A DNA stretch of 64,000 nt from an uncultured Roseicyclus sp. (GTDB lineage Bacteria; Pseudomonadota; Alphaproteobacteria; Rhodobacterales; Rhodobacteraceae): positions 62,001-126,000 of the forward strand of contig CANLEH010000005.1 of the NCBI GenBank assembly GCA_947489665.1, read 5' to 3'. This document shows positions 9,126 to 17,758 of the stretch, in pieces; the first letter of the stretch is position 1, and each line of letters opens with the position of its first letter. The position numbers and the translations under genes are program-made. The notes beneath the pieces were generated by a model, which was not told the origin of the DNA, made no database searches, and saw nothing but the letters and a program-made list of their open reading frames with translations.

Positions 9126-9858
9126 CCTCTCCGGCCTCGCCTGCATCCGTGCGGGCGACGGGCCACAGGTCGTGCTTTTGCACGGCGTCGGCCTGCGGTC
9201 CGAGGCGTGGAATGCGCAGATCGACGCCCTAAGAGCGACCCACAACGTCATCGCCATTGACATGCCCGGCCATGGCGAAACGCCCCTTGCGGACTTCACC
9301 ATCGAAAGCCACGCCGCCCATATCCTGCGCGCCATCGACGGGCCTTTCACGGCCATCGGCCACTCCATGGGCGCGATGATCGCCGTGGAACTCGCCCGCC
9401 AGGCCCCCACTCGCATTCAAGCCGTCGCGGCCCTCAACGCCATCTTCGAACGCGCTCCCGAGGCCGCAAACGCCGTCCAATCCCGCGCCGCTTCCCTCGA
9501 CAGCCCCACCGACCCCGCACCAACGCTCACCCGCTGGTTCGGCGACACCCACTCCCCCGAACGCACCGCCTGCGAAAGCTGGCTCCGCGACATCGACCCA
9601 ACCGCCTATAAACACGCCTACACCCTCTTTGCCGCCTCAAACGGCCCGTCCCGCAACACGCTGCGCACGCTGTTCTGTCCCGCCCTCTTCCTGACCGGCG
9701 AATTCGAACCGAACTCGACCCCGAAGATGTCCCACACTATGGCCGCCCTCGCCCCGCAAGGCCGCGCGGAAATCATCAGCAACGCCGCCCACATAATGCC
9801 CATGACCCACGCGCACGGCACCACCAGCGCCTTGAAATCCCTGCTTGAAAGGACCTGA
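9097..9858 (+). CDS. Alpha/beta-fold hydrolase
   Basis: A 253-residue alpha/beta hydrolase. The oxyanion motif LLHGVGLRSEAW is near residue 27 and the nucleophile elbow GHSMG near residue 88. The predicted triad His lies in the C-terminal AAHIMPM segment. It resembles small esterases and 3-oxoadipate enol-lactonase-type enzymes but the substrate cannot be named. It overlaps the end of the DUF1185 gene by 29 bases and ends 3 bases before the LLM oxidoreductase, so it is firmly inside the operon. Confidence 0.87.
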   Translation: MTWTTRPRSDLSGLACIRAGDGPQVVLLHGVGLRSEAWNAQIDALRATHNVIAIDMPGHGETPLADFTIESHAAHILRAIDGPFTAIGHSMGAMIAVELARQAPTRIQAVAALNAIFERAPEAANAVQSRAASLDSPTDPAPTLTRWFGDTHSPERTACESWLRDIDPTAYKHAYTLFAASNGPSRNTLRTLFCPALFLTGEFEPNSTPKMSHTMAALAPQGRAEIISNAAHIMPMTHAHGTTSALKSLLERT

Positions 9859-9861
9859 CCC

Positions 9862-10896
9862 ATGGAGTTCTCCCTCTTCGCCCATATGGAACGGATCAGC
9901 CCCGACCAACCGCAGGACCTGCTGCGAGAGGAATTTCTGAGCCTGTGCAAAATGGCCGACGAAGGCGGCATGCGCGCGATCTGGACGGGCGAACATCACG
10001 GGATGGATTTCACCATTGCCCCCAACCCGTTCCTGACGCTGGTGGACCTCGCCCACCACACCAAGAACGTCCGCCTGGGCACTGGCACCATCGTTGCTCC
10101 CTTCTGGCACCCCATCAAACTGGCAGGAGAGGCCGCCTCCGCCGACATGATGACCGGCGGCCGGGTCGAATTGGGCATCGCACGTGGCGCCTATTCCTAC
10201 GAATATGAACGGCTGATGCCCGGCATGGATGCGATGGAGGCGGGCTTGCGGATGCGCGAGGTCACCCCCCTTCTGCCGCAGCTCTGGCAAGGCGATTGCG
10301 CCCACGAGGGCAACTATTTCAGCTTCCCCGCCACGACCTCCGCCCCCAAACCCGCACAAGAAAACGGTCCGCCCATCTGGATCGCCGCCCGTGATCCCAA
10401 CAGCCACGAATTCGGCGTCCACAACGGCTTCAACATCCAGGTCACGCCGCTCTGGCAGGGCCTCGAAGAAATCGAAACCCTCATGTCCCGCTTCAAAGAT
10501 GCTTGCGACACCTACGAGGGGAAACGCCCCAAGATCATGCTCCTCCACCACACCTATGTTGCCTCCGACGACGCTGACACAGCGCAGGCGGCCCAGGACC
10601 TCTCCCGCTTCTACTGTTATTTCGGCGCGTGGTTTCAGAACAAGCGCACCGTCACCCAAGGTCTGATCGAAACGCTCTCTGACGCCGAACTCAAAGCCAA
10701 CAAAATGATGGCCCCCGAAAACATGGCCCGCGACCTGACCATCGGCACGGCGCAGGAAGTTATCGACCAGATCAAACGCTACGAGGACCTCGGCTACGAC
10801 GAATATTCGTTTTGGATCGACAGCGGCATGTCCTCTGAGAGAAAACAGGCCTCGCTGCGTCGTTTCATCGACGACGTCATGCCCGCCTTTGCCTGA
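9862..10896 (+). CDS. LLM-class flavin-dependent monooxygenase (bacterial luciferase-like)
   Basis: A 344-residue luciferase-like monooxygenase. Typical features are the MEFSLFAHMERI first strand, the WTGEHHG motif near residue 41, LGTGTIVAPFWHPIKLA near 73, and GRVELGIARGAYSYEYERL near 100. Such enzymes use FMNH2 supplied by a separate reductase and O2 to hydroxylate or cleave a substrate. No flavin reductase gene is in the operon here, so FMNH2 must come from elsewhere. The ATG is 3 bases after the hydrolase stop. The gene ends 10 bases before the aldehyde dehydrogenase start. Confidence 0.9.
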   Translation: MEFSLFAHMERISPDQPQDLLREEFLSLCKMADEGGMRAIWTGEHHGMDFTIAPNPFLTLVDLAHHTKNVRLGTGTIVAPFWHPIKLAGEAASADMMTGGRVELGIARGAYSYEYERLMPGMDAMEAGLRMREVTPLLPQLWQGDCAHEGNYFSFPATTSAPKPAQENGPPIWIAARDPNSHEFGVHNGFNIQVTPLWQGLEEIETLMSRFKDACDTYEGKRPKIMLLHHTYVASDDADTAQAAQDLSRFYCYFGAWFQNKRTVTQGLIETLSDAELKANKMMAPENMARDLTIGTAQEVIDQIKRYEDLGYDEYSFWIDSGMSSERKQASLRRFIDDVMPAFA

Positions 10897-10906
10897 GGGA
10901 TCGCAA

Positions 10907-12382
10907 ATGAGCCAGCCGCATTACCAGCTCTTCATCGACGGCCAATGGACGGAAGGCGCGCGCGGTCAGACCATGGCGTCTGAGAACCCCGCAACTGGCG
11001 CTTCCTGGGCCACCTTCGCCTGCGCCGCACCCGAGGATGTTGACCGCGCCATCGTCGCCGCCCGCCGCGCGCTGGAGGATCCGGCGTGGCGCGACATGAC
11101 CCAGACCGCGCGCGGCAAACTGCTCTACAAACTCGCCGATCTTATAGAGGAACATGCGCATGAGATCGGGCGGATCGAAACCACCGACAGCGGTAAACTC
11201 CTCGCCGAAACCGCCTCCCAATCCACTTACGTCGGCGACTATTACCGTTACTATGCGGGCCTTGCCGACAAGATCGAAGGCGCGGTTTTGCCCATCGACA
11301 AACCTGACATGCACGTCTTCACGACGCGCCAGCCCATCGGTGCGGTCGCGGCCATCGTGCCGTGGAACGCGCAGATGTTCCTGACCGCAACCAAACTTGG
11401 CCCCGCGCTCGCCGCCGGTTGCACCGTCGTCCTGAAAGCCTCGGAAATTGCGCCCGCCCCGATGCTGGAATTCGCCAAACTCATTGAGGCCGCAGGCTTC
11501 CCAGCCGGCGTCGTCTCCGTCATCACAGGTGACGCCGAAAACTGCGCCATCCCCCTCACCCGCCACCCGGACGTAGACCGCATCGCCTTCACCGGCGGTC
11601 CAGAAACAGCCCGCCATGTGGTGCGCAACTCGGCCGAAAACTTCGCCGTCACAACGCTGGAACTCGGTGGCAAATCCCCAATCCTCGTCTTCGACGACGC
11701 CGACCTCGACGGCGCGGCCAACGGCCTGATCGCGGGCAATTTTGGCGCCTCCGGCCAAAGCTGCGTCGCCGGATCGCGTGGCCTGATCCACCGCCCGATC
11801 CTCGACGCGCTCGCGGAAAAGATCGAAGAGAAAATGGCAAACGTCAAAGTCGGCGATCCGCTGGAAGCCGCAACCCATATCGGCCCCCTCTGCACCAACG
11901 CGCAGATCGAGACGATCAAGACCACCCTCGAAAAATCCACAACACAAGGCGCGCAGATACGCTTTGGCGGCGCACCACTGGACCGCCCCGGCAACTACAT
12001 GGCCCCCACCCTCGTGGAATGCGCAGGCCCTGACACCGAAACCCTGAAAGTCGAGATGTTCGGCCCCGTCATGTCGCTTCTTCCCTTCGACACCGAGGAC
12101 GAGGCCATCGCCATCGCCAATGCGACACCCTTCGGTCTCGGCTCGGGCATCTTCACCCAAAACGTCGCCCGCGCGCACCGCGTGTCGTCGCGCCTCAAAG
12201 CAGGCATCTGCTGGGTCAACACCTACCGCGCCGTCTCCCCCATCGCGCCGTTTGGAGGGTTCAATCAGTCCGGCTACGGACGCGAAGCCGGTCTGGAGGC
12301 GATCCTCGACTACACGCGCACCAAGACGACGTGGATCAACACGTCTGATGCGCCGATGGCGAATCCATTTGTGATGCGGTGA
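10907..12382 (+). CDS. NAD(P)-dependent aldehyde dehydrogenase
   Basis: A 491-residue aldehyde dehydrogenase. The cofactor region (PWNAQMFL, VLKASEIAPAP), the general-base Glu in LELGGKSP near residue 255, and the catalytic Cys in FGASGQSCVAG near residue 285 are all present. The length is normal. The ATG at 10907 follows a GAGGGA ribosome site; an upstream in-frame TTG at 10889 overlaps the previous gene and looks spurious. As last gene of the LysR-controlled operon it probably oxidises an aldehyde released by the monooxygenase/hydrolase steps. The exact aldehyde is unknown. Confidence 0.92.
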   Translation: MSQPHYQLFIDGQWTEGARGQTMASENPATGASWATFACAAPEDVDRAIVAARRALEDPAWRDMTQTARGKLLYKLADLIEEHAHEIGRIETTDSGKLLAETASQSTYVGDYYRYYAGLADKIEGAVLPIDKPDMHVFTTRQPIGAVAAIVPWNAQMFLTATKLGPALAAGCTVVLKASEIAPAPMLEFAKLIEAAGFPAGVVSVITGDAENCAIPLTRHPDVDRIAFTGGPETARHVVRNSAENFAVTTLELGGKSPILVFDDADLDGAANGLIAGNFGASGQSCVAGSRGLIHRPILDALAEKIEEKMANVKVGDPLEAATHIGPLCTNAQIETIKTTLEKSTTQGAQIRFGGAPLDRPGNYMAPTLVECAGPDTETLKVEMFGPVMSLLPFDTEDEAIAIANATPFGLGSGIFTQNVARAHRVSSRLKAGICWVNTYRAVSPIAPFGGFNQSGYGREAGLEAILDYTRTKTTWINTSDAPMANPFVMR

Positions 12383-12483
12383 CGAACGTTCAGGGCAAAG
12401 GCCCTTCATAGGGGCTTAGGGCAATCAAACCCTTTCAAACGTCTACCGACGTTCGAATTCTGCCTTGCAAATCCTGGGATGAT

Positions 12484-12570
12484 TGGTGCGGTCGAGAAGA
12501 CTCGAACTTCCACGGGAGTTACCCCACAGCGACCTCAACGCTGCGCGTCTACCAATTCCGCCACGACCGC
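12484..12570 (-). tRNA. tRNA-Leu (anticodon GAG)
   Basis: Read on the minus strand, the sequence gives a 7-bp acceptor stem (GCGGTCG with CGACCGC), a D-arm with GGTAGAC, and a 5-bp-plus anticodon stem whose loop TTGAGGT has anticodon GAG. A long variable arm, typical of tRNA-Leu, a T-loop GTTCGAGTC, and an encoded CCA at 12484-12486 are also present. It is 87 nt with CCA. No integrase or duplicated 3' end is nearby, so there is no sign of an integrated island here. Confidence 0.95.
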
Positions 12571-12673
12571 ACGTGATCAGGTAGTGCGCCGCTCTCTAGC
12601 CGCTCCGCTTAGGCTTGTGAAGGGGGCGAACGGCGCAAGGGGCCACTTTTTTCAGGGCGCTTGACCAAACGAA

Positions 12674-12700
12674 AACGGCGCGCCGATGAGGCGCGCCGTT
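12674..12700 (-). terminator. Rho-independent terminator of the peptidoglycan-binding protein gene
   Basis: A perfect 11-bp stem (12674-12684 with 12690-12700) with a 5-base loop, followed on the minus strand by a T-rich run (TTTTCGTTT). It lies 21 bases after the stop of the leftward peptidoglycan-binding gene. Confidence 0.85.
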
Positions 12701-12721
12701 CAGGGTCAGGAAAAGGCGGGC

Positions 12722-14332
12722 TTACTGATCCACCTGGAACTGCTGGACGCCGCCCAGTGCCGTGATGTTTGGCTCTTGCGAGATCAGCGGCTCGATCGTG
12801 GGCTCATTGCCAACGGGCGCCGGCGCGGGCACCTGAACGGGGGCGGGTTGCACGCCAGCCACCTGCTGCGGCGCGGGAGCCACGGCTTGCGGTGCGAGGG
12901 TCGGCGCCGGAGCGACGGCCTGCGGGGCAAAGGTCGCGGCACCCGGGATCACCGGCACCTGCGGCTGAAGCGCGGTCGGCGTCGGCTGAAGCTGCCCACC
13001 GAAGGTCACGGCCACGGCCTGACGGATCAGCGGCAGACGCCCGGCATCAGACGGGCTGAACACAGCAGGGGCACCGGCGGCCAGCGCGTTGAGCGAGGCA
13101 TCATACCATTCATGGGCGCGATGCTCGTCCTGCGTCACGCCATAGCCCTCGCGCAGGTGGTGGCCCAAAAGCTCGCCATAGGCAGGCTCACCGGAGGCCA
13201 CGAGGATCAGGGCCGAGCCCAAAGCCATCTGCATGTCGTCGGCGCCATAGCCGACGCCCAAGCAGACGCGTGCGGTTGCGGCCAGCTCGGCCTGCGGAAT
13301 GCCGGTGGTGATCGCAAAGCCCTGCGCGGCGGCGGTTGCCTGTTGCGGGCTGACAATGCCCACAAGGCTGGCCTGCGCCGAAACGGCGTCCGAGAAGCCC
13401 TGGCACTGAACCGAGATCTGCTCATACGTCATGCCCACGATGGCTTCGGTCAGGTCATGGCCTTGGTTCACGGCACTGGCACGCGCCGTGCAGAACTGCT
13501 CGGACAGCGCAAAGCCGGGATTGCTCAGGTTGCCAAGGGTCATCATCCCGCCATTGGCCTGGCCCTGAAGGGCGACGGCGTCACAGCGCGACGACAGAAC
13601 GGGCGCGTCGGAGGCCCCGGCGAAGAGGTTGGGAACCTCGGTTGCACCACTGGCCGATGCCGTCGTGACAGGGGCGCCGCCTTCAGGCACCACGGTGGTG
13701 GTGGCCGGGTTCACGATCACGGTGGTGGTCGACCCGCCCGGATTGCCTGCAACGGTCGGGCCAGTCGTGCCGTTCAGCACATCACGGTAGGCAACCAGAA
13801 GAGGCGCACCGGTTAAACCGCCGGCCTGTGCGGCACCACCATTGGTCGCCCACAGATAGGCACCAATCAGGTACTGCGCCTGTGGCTCAGGGAACGAGCG
13901 GCCATTTACGGGATAGCCCAAGGCGGCTTGGTAACGCTCGACCGCTGCGCGGGTCGCGGGACCAACCTGGCCATCCACAAAGCCTGCGTTAAAGCCGAAA
14001 TAGTTCAGCGCCGTCTGGACCTGTCGGCCAGCTTCAGTCGCTGGGATTGCAGGGCGCGGCGGATTGTAGGTCGCCTGCGGACGCGGCTGCGAGGGCGGGC
14101 GCGGCGTCGCGGCGGGCGGTTGGACCTGAGGGGGCGGCGCCGGGCGGATCACCTGCGGCGGGCGCTGCGGCTGTTGCGAGGCGGCAATGCCACCCAGGAT
14201 TGCACCGCCCAACAAAAGGCCACCAATCAGGCCGCGGGCATCGTCAACCTGGGCTTGTGCGGGGGCCGACGCGATGGGGGTCAATGCAATCGCTGCAATA
14301 AGCGATGTCGTGGTCAAATACTTCGAAAACAT
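12722..14332 (-). CDS. Exported peptidoglycan-binding-domain protein with Pro/Gln-rich linkers
   Basis: A 536-residue secreted protein. A signal peptide covers about residues 1-27 (cut after PAQAQ). A Gly-rich hydrophobic segment follows, then a Pro/Gln/Ala-rich linker (about 55-95). A PG_binding_1-type repeat occupies about 100-150 (VQTALNYFGFNAGFVDGQVGPATRAA). The central region (about 210-400) is Ala-rich with several cysteines and no family I recognise. The C-terminus is low complexity with PAPTLAPQAVAPAP repeats. Likely periplasmic and cell-wall associated. A GGAGAG ribosome site precedes the ATG and a strong terminator follows the stop. Confidence 0.8.
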   Translation of the reverse strand: MFSKYLTTTSLIAAIALTPIASAPAQAQVDDARGLIGGLLLGGAILGGIAASQQPQRPPQVIRPAPPPQVQPPAATPRPPSQPRPQATYNPPRPAIPATEAGRQVQTALNYFGFNAGFVDGQVGPATRAAVERYQAALGYPVNGRSFPEPQAQYLIGAYLWATNGGAAQAGGLTGAPLLVAYRDVLNGTTGPTVAGNPGGSTTTVIVNPATTTVVPEGGAPVTTASASGATEVPNLFAGASDAPVLSSRCDAVALQGQANGGMMTLGNLSNPGFALSEQFCTARASAVNQGHDLTEAIVGMTYEQISVQCQGFSDAVSAQASLVGIVSPQQATAAAQGFAITTGIPQAELAATARVCLGVGYGADDMQMALGSALILVASGEPAYGELLGHHLREGYGVTQDEHRAHEWYDASLNALAAGAPAVFSPSDAGRLPLIRQAVAVTFGGQLQPTPTALQPQVPVIPGAATFAPQAVAPAPTLAPQAVAPAPQQVAGVQPAPVQVPAPAPVGNEPTIEPLISQEPNITALGGVQQFQVDQ

Positions 14333-14418
14333 GGAAAACTCTCCGGGGCAGCAGAAGGGGTAATCTCTCTCCTATACACCTTAACAGGCGAATCGCCGAC
14401 TCCCGATGGGGGAAAACC

Positions 14419-14910
14419 CTACTTCGCCAGATGCAGCCGTCCGCGGACACGGATGAACGCGAAGGTCACAACCGCAAGTGCAATCGCCACAAAGCCCATT
14501 TCCGGCGCGTCACCGAACAGCATCTCGTTGAGTCGCCGCCCGGGCAGAAGTGTCAGCAAGCTCGTGATGCCAAGCGCCTGCCAGTAGAGCGCGCGCATGA
14601 TGGCCTGATGCCGCCAGACCTGACCGCAAAGGATCGCTTCCATCCCCTGATACATCGAGATCAAAGCCCAGACGCCGAACAGGTGGATCGGGCCGAACGG
14701 ACCAACAAGGGGCAGCACCACCGCCTCGATAAAAAATGCGGTAACGGCAAGCACGGTCATCGCAACAATCCAGATATACCCCATGGTTTTGTGCACCCGG
14801 TCGCGCTTTTTGCGATACAGGGCGACGGGGCCAAGGCTCAGGGCAAGCAGGCCTGCCGCCACATGGATTTGCACGGCAGCGGGGGCGGACAGGATCGGGT
14901 CCAGAGTCAT
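14419..14910 (-). CDS. DUF2306-type small membrane protein
   Basis: A 163-residue protein with four predicted helices. It starts with an Ala/Val helix containing QIHVAAGLLALSLGPVAL, then has HKTMGYIWIVAMTVLAVTA and VWRHQAIMRALYWQALG. The histidine-bearing first and third segments are like the DUF2306 group of predicted four-helix membrane proteins. I choose the ATG at 14910 because a GAGGGAGA ribosome site precedes it. Upstream in-frame starts add residues with no membrane character. It is divergent from a membrane-bound LytTR regulator with 115 bases between, so the two may be functionally linked. Confidence 0.7.
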   Translation of the reverse strand: MTLDPILSAPAAVQIHVAAGLLALSLGPVALYRKKRDRVHKTMGYIWIVAMTVLAVTAFFIEAVVLPLVGPFGPIHLFGVWALISMYQGMEAILCGQVWRHQAIMRALYWQALGITSLLTLLPGRRLNEMLFGDAPEMGFVAIALAVVTFAFIRVRGRLHLAK

Positions 14911-15025
14911 GGTCAAGGTCTCCCTCCTCGGACGAAAACGGCATCGCTTGTGATTGCGAAGACCCTCTGGCACCTTCCCCCCACCCGCACACAAGCCTGC
15001 ATGCGCCAATGACCCGGAGAGTTTC

Positions 15026-15787
15026 GTGAACGACTGCAACCCGCCATCCGCGCTTCGTGAATGGCGTGCGCTTGCGACCAAACCGGTCACGTGGGTGATC
15101 GTGGCAGGCATTGCGGCACTGCTGACGATTTTCGGCCCGTTTGAGACCAATACGCGCCTGACCCTGTTCCCCCGTTTCGCCTATTGGCTGGCCATGGTCG
15201 CGTTGACCTATTCAGTGGGCTTTGCCGCGAATGCGTTGATGCGAAACTGGGTCACGGGCCAGCACGTCGTGGTGCGCGTGGTCGCAGTCGGCCTCGCCAC
15301 CGGCATCGGCATCACGCCGGTGGTGTTGGCACTGAACTACGTGACCTTTGCCTATATCCCCGCCTCGGGCGATTGGCCGCCGCTGCTGGTGCAATTCTTC
15401 GCAACTGCCCTGATCGTGACGATCATCTTTGAGGTTCTGACCGACCCCGCACCTGCTTCTGACATCCGCGCCCCGGCCCTGCTGGACCGCCTGCCGCTTG
15501 AAAAACGCGGTCCCCTTGTGTCGCTGTCGTCGGAAGATCACTACACGCGCATCCGCACCACCAAAGGGGAGGAGATGATCCTGATCCGCCTTGCCGATGC
15601 CATCCGTGAAGCTGCGCCGACCAGCGGCCTGCAGGTCCACCGCTCCCACTGGGTGGCTCTTGATGCCGTTAAAGCAGCACGCCGCGATGGCGATCGTGCG
15701 ATCATAACCCTTTCAGACCGCAGCGAAATTCCAGTCAGTCGCGCCAATGTGCCGGCGATCAGGGAGGCGGGGCTTTTGCCCCGGTAG
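15026..15787 (+). CDS. Membrane-anchored LytTR-domain DNA-binding regulator
   Basis: A 253-residue protein with about four membrane helices (residues 22-150) and a C-terminal LytTR DNA-binding domain (about 160-253). The LytTR pattern is clear: LSSEDHYTRIRTTKGEEMILIRL, the conserved VHRSHWVAL, then IITLSDRSEIPVSR. The start is GTG at 15026 with a GGAGA ribosome site 5 bases upstream. Membrane-bound LytTR regulators bind DNA without a kinase. The divergent DUF2306 membrane gene is the obvious first candidate target. It ends 3 bases before lipB. Confidence 0.85.
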   Translation: MNDCNPPSALREWRALATKPVTWVIVAGIAALLTIFGPFETNTRLTLFPRFAYWLAMVALTYSVGFAANALMRNWVTGQHVVVRVVAVGLATGIGITPVVLALNYVTFAYIPASGDWPPLLVQFFATALIVTIIFEVLTDPAPASDIRAPALLDRLPLEKRGPLVSLSSEDHYTRIRTTKGEEMILIRLADAIREAAPTSGLQVHRSHWVALDAVKAARRDGDRAIITLSDRSEIPVSRANVPAIREAGLLPR

Positions 15788-15790
15788 GCC

Positions 15791-16462
15791 ATGGTCGAAT
15801 GGATCACCTCTGACAAGCCCGTCGCCTACGACCTCGCCGTGACCGAGATGGAGGCCCGCGCCAACGCCATCGCGCGCGGTGAAGCGGGAGAGGCTGTGTG
15901 GCTGCTGGAACACCCGCCGCTTTACACCGCAGGCACCTCGGCCGAGCCCAAGGACCTCAAGGACCCGGACCGTTTCCCCGTCTTCCAGACCCGGCGCGGC
16001 GGGCAATATACCTATCACGGGCCGGGCCAGCGCGTGGCCTATGTGATGCTCGATCTGTCCAAACGCGGCCGCGATGTGCGCCGCTATGTGGAACAGTTGG
16101 AGGCCTGGGTGATCGCCGCCCTGGCCGAATTCAACGTACAGGGCGAAATTCGTGAGGGCCGCGTCGGCGTCTGGGTCACGCGCCCCGAAAAAGCCCCCCT
16201 GCCCGACGGCAGCCCCCGCGAAGATAAGATCGCCGCCATCGGCGTGCGGATGCGCAAATGGGTGTCGTTCCACGGCATCTCGATCAACGTGGAGCCCGAC
16301 CTGAGTCATTTCGACGGCATCGTCCCCTGCGGTATCGAGGGCCATGGCGTCACCTCCCTCGTCGATCTGGGCTTGCCCGTGACGATGAATGATCTGGACG
16401 TGGCGTTGAAGCGGACGTTCGACGGGGCGCTTGGAGGGCGCCGTTCCGACAATCAGCGCTGA
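15791..16462 (+). CDS. lipB: Lipoyl(octanoyl) transferase LipB
   Basis: A 223-residue LipB, which moves octanoate from acyl carrier protein to lipoyl domains. Signatures are [13 protein letters not shown] near residue 69, the catalytic Lys in [12 protein letters not shown] near 150, and the catalytic Cys in [15 protein letters not shown] near 180. The length is normal. It begins 3 bases after the LytTR gene and may share its transcript, but a functional link between them is not obvious. Confidence 0.95.
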   Translation: MVEWITSDKPVAYDLAVTEMEARANAIARGEAGEAVWLLEHPPLYTAGTSAEPKDLKDPDRFPVFQTRRGGQYTYHGPGQRVAYVMLDLSKRGRDVRRYVEQLEAWVIAALAEFNVQGEIREGRVGVWVTRPEKAPLPDGSPREDKIAAIGVRMRKWVSFHGISINVEPDLSHFDGIVPCGIEGHGVTSLVDLGLPVTMNDLDVALKRTFDGALGGRRSDNQR

Positions 16463-16568
16463 CCCGTATTGTGTCGTACGCGTTACAATCACAGTATATT
16501 CACTATTCAGAATTCTCGTTCCCAGCGATACGTGAGATGTTCCGCGCATCATAGTTTTGGGGGTTACT

Positions 16569-17525
16569 ATGGCTGCTTTGAGAAATGTGCGCCGTGTCTG
16601 CGCTTTGGCATCGATCGGTTTGATTGCTTTGCAGGGAACGGCGGCCGCGCAAGATGACCCGCTTGCCACGGGCACTGTTCTTGAGTTCAGCATCGGCGCC
16701 GTCCACACTATGAACACGCTTCAGGACCAACTCACCACGCCAAATAATGCATCGCTCGCAGCCGTGCCGGGACCGACGATTGCCAGCACGAGCCTTCTGG
16801 ATATCGGCAATGGTGCGCGCGTGGATCTCTCGTTCAGCCGCAATATCACGAGTGACCTACGTGGGTTCGTTGACATTTCTTTCAGCGAGACTTCGGCGGA
16901 CCAGGTTCTGACCCTTGCGTCAAGCGCCTTCCCCGGATCGTTCGACGATGGCTTCCTTATCGTGGGAGGTGATCGCTATGCGTTCGATTTCGAGCATCGC
17001 ACCTTGCTAGCGTCTGCGGGTGTCGATTTTGCTGAAATTGGCGGGGTCACGATTGGCGCCGGTATCCAAGCGGGTCTGTTGGAACAGAGCAGCCTGCTTG
17101 TGCGCAACGCAGGTGCCCGCATAATAAATGTCGATGCGACCAATCGCATGTTTGGGGTCATGGTGCGTGCATCGGACTACACGTCACTATCCGACAGGAC
17201 CGGTGTCCGGTTTGGAGCTTCACTCGGTGTGCTGGCAAATTCCTACGACTATGATTTCCTGAACTCCAGCGGTGGTGGAGTCGATCAACAGGCTTCCGCA
17301 AGCGGCGAAACCGGTGTGATTTCATACGCTTTCACTGCACGCCTGGAACATGCTTTGTCCGCGCAGACCTTTCTGACCATGGAACTCGGAGTTGAAGGTT
17401 TTTCGGGCATCGTCAATGGGTTCGACACGTTTCTCGACTTCCGAGGACGCGAAACGTCCGCATTTGTTGAACGTGGCGTGCAATCCGAGAGCTACCTCTC
17501 CGTTGGCGTGGCTCACCGCTTCTAG
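16569..17525 (+). CDS. Predicted outer-membrane beta-barrel protein
   Basis: A 318-residue exported protein. A signal peptide covers residues 1-24 (cleavage after GTAAAQ). The rest alternates polar and hydrophobic residues in beta-strand-like stretches and ends in a C-terminal aromatic (VAHRF), the usual mark of outer-membrane barrels recognised by BamA. No family name can be given. The ATG at 16569 has a GGGGG ribosome site; the upstream in-frame TTG is less likely. The composition is visibly less GC-rich than its neighbours, which may mean faster evolution or acquisition. Confidence 0.72.
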   Translation: MAALRNVRRVCALASIGLIALQGTAAAQDDPLATGTVLEFSIGAVHTMNTLQDQLTTPNNASLAAVPGPTIASTSLLDIGNGARVDLSFSRNITSDLRGFVDISFSETSADQVLTLASSAFPGSFDDGFLIVGGDRYAFDFEHRTLLASAGVDFAEIGGVTIGAGIQAGLLEQSSLLVRNAGARIINVDATNRMFGVMVRASDYTSLSDRTGVRFGASLGVLANSYDYDFLNSSGGGVDQQASASGETGVISYAFTARLEHALSAQTFLTMELGVEGFSGIVNGFDTFLDFRGRETSAFVERGVQSESYLSVGVAHRF

Positions 17526-17612
17526 CTAGGAACGAGAAACATCCAGGATGTGAATCTCCGTCCCTGCGCCAATTTTACCCACCCGATCTTCACGCAAGCG
17601 CGAGATGTCGCG

Positions 17613-17641
17613 TTGATCCGTATACCCGGGCGCACTAAACC
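17613..17641 (+). promoter_or_regulatory. Possible sigma-70 promoter for ctaD
   Basis: TTGATC and TAAACC spaced by 17 bases, 118 bases upstream of the ctaD start. The match is moderate. It is the best -35/-10 pair I see in the 233-base gap between the barrel gene and ctaD. Confidence 0.35.
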
Positions 17642-17758
17642 CTCTGCCAAGAGACTCGATTTCGGGACCTATCGTGGTGCCGAAGCGCCAGACCAGCCAA
17701 TCGCCCTTCAGACGGGCGCAGGCATCAAAGCGCAGTAAGACGCGAACAGGAGACGACC

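Noticed and set aside
10877-12409. 510-codon leftward open frame
   Set aside because: Antisense to the aldehyde dehydrogenase; GC-rich third positions keep it open. No domain.
12484-12570. tRNA-Leu as an island attachment site
   Set aside because: No integrase, no duplicated tRNA end and no change in composition beside it.
17550-17738. 62-codon rightward frame before ctaD
   Set aside because: No ribosome site, and it overlaps the likely ctaD promoter; composition is not protein-like.
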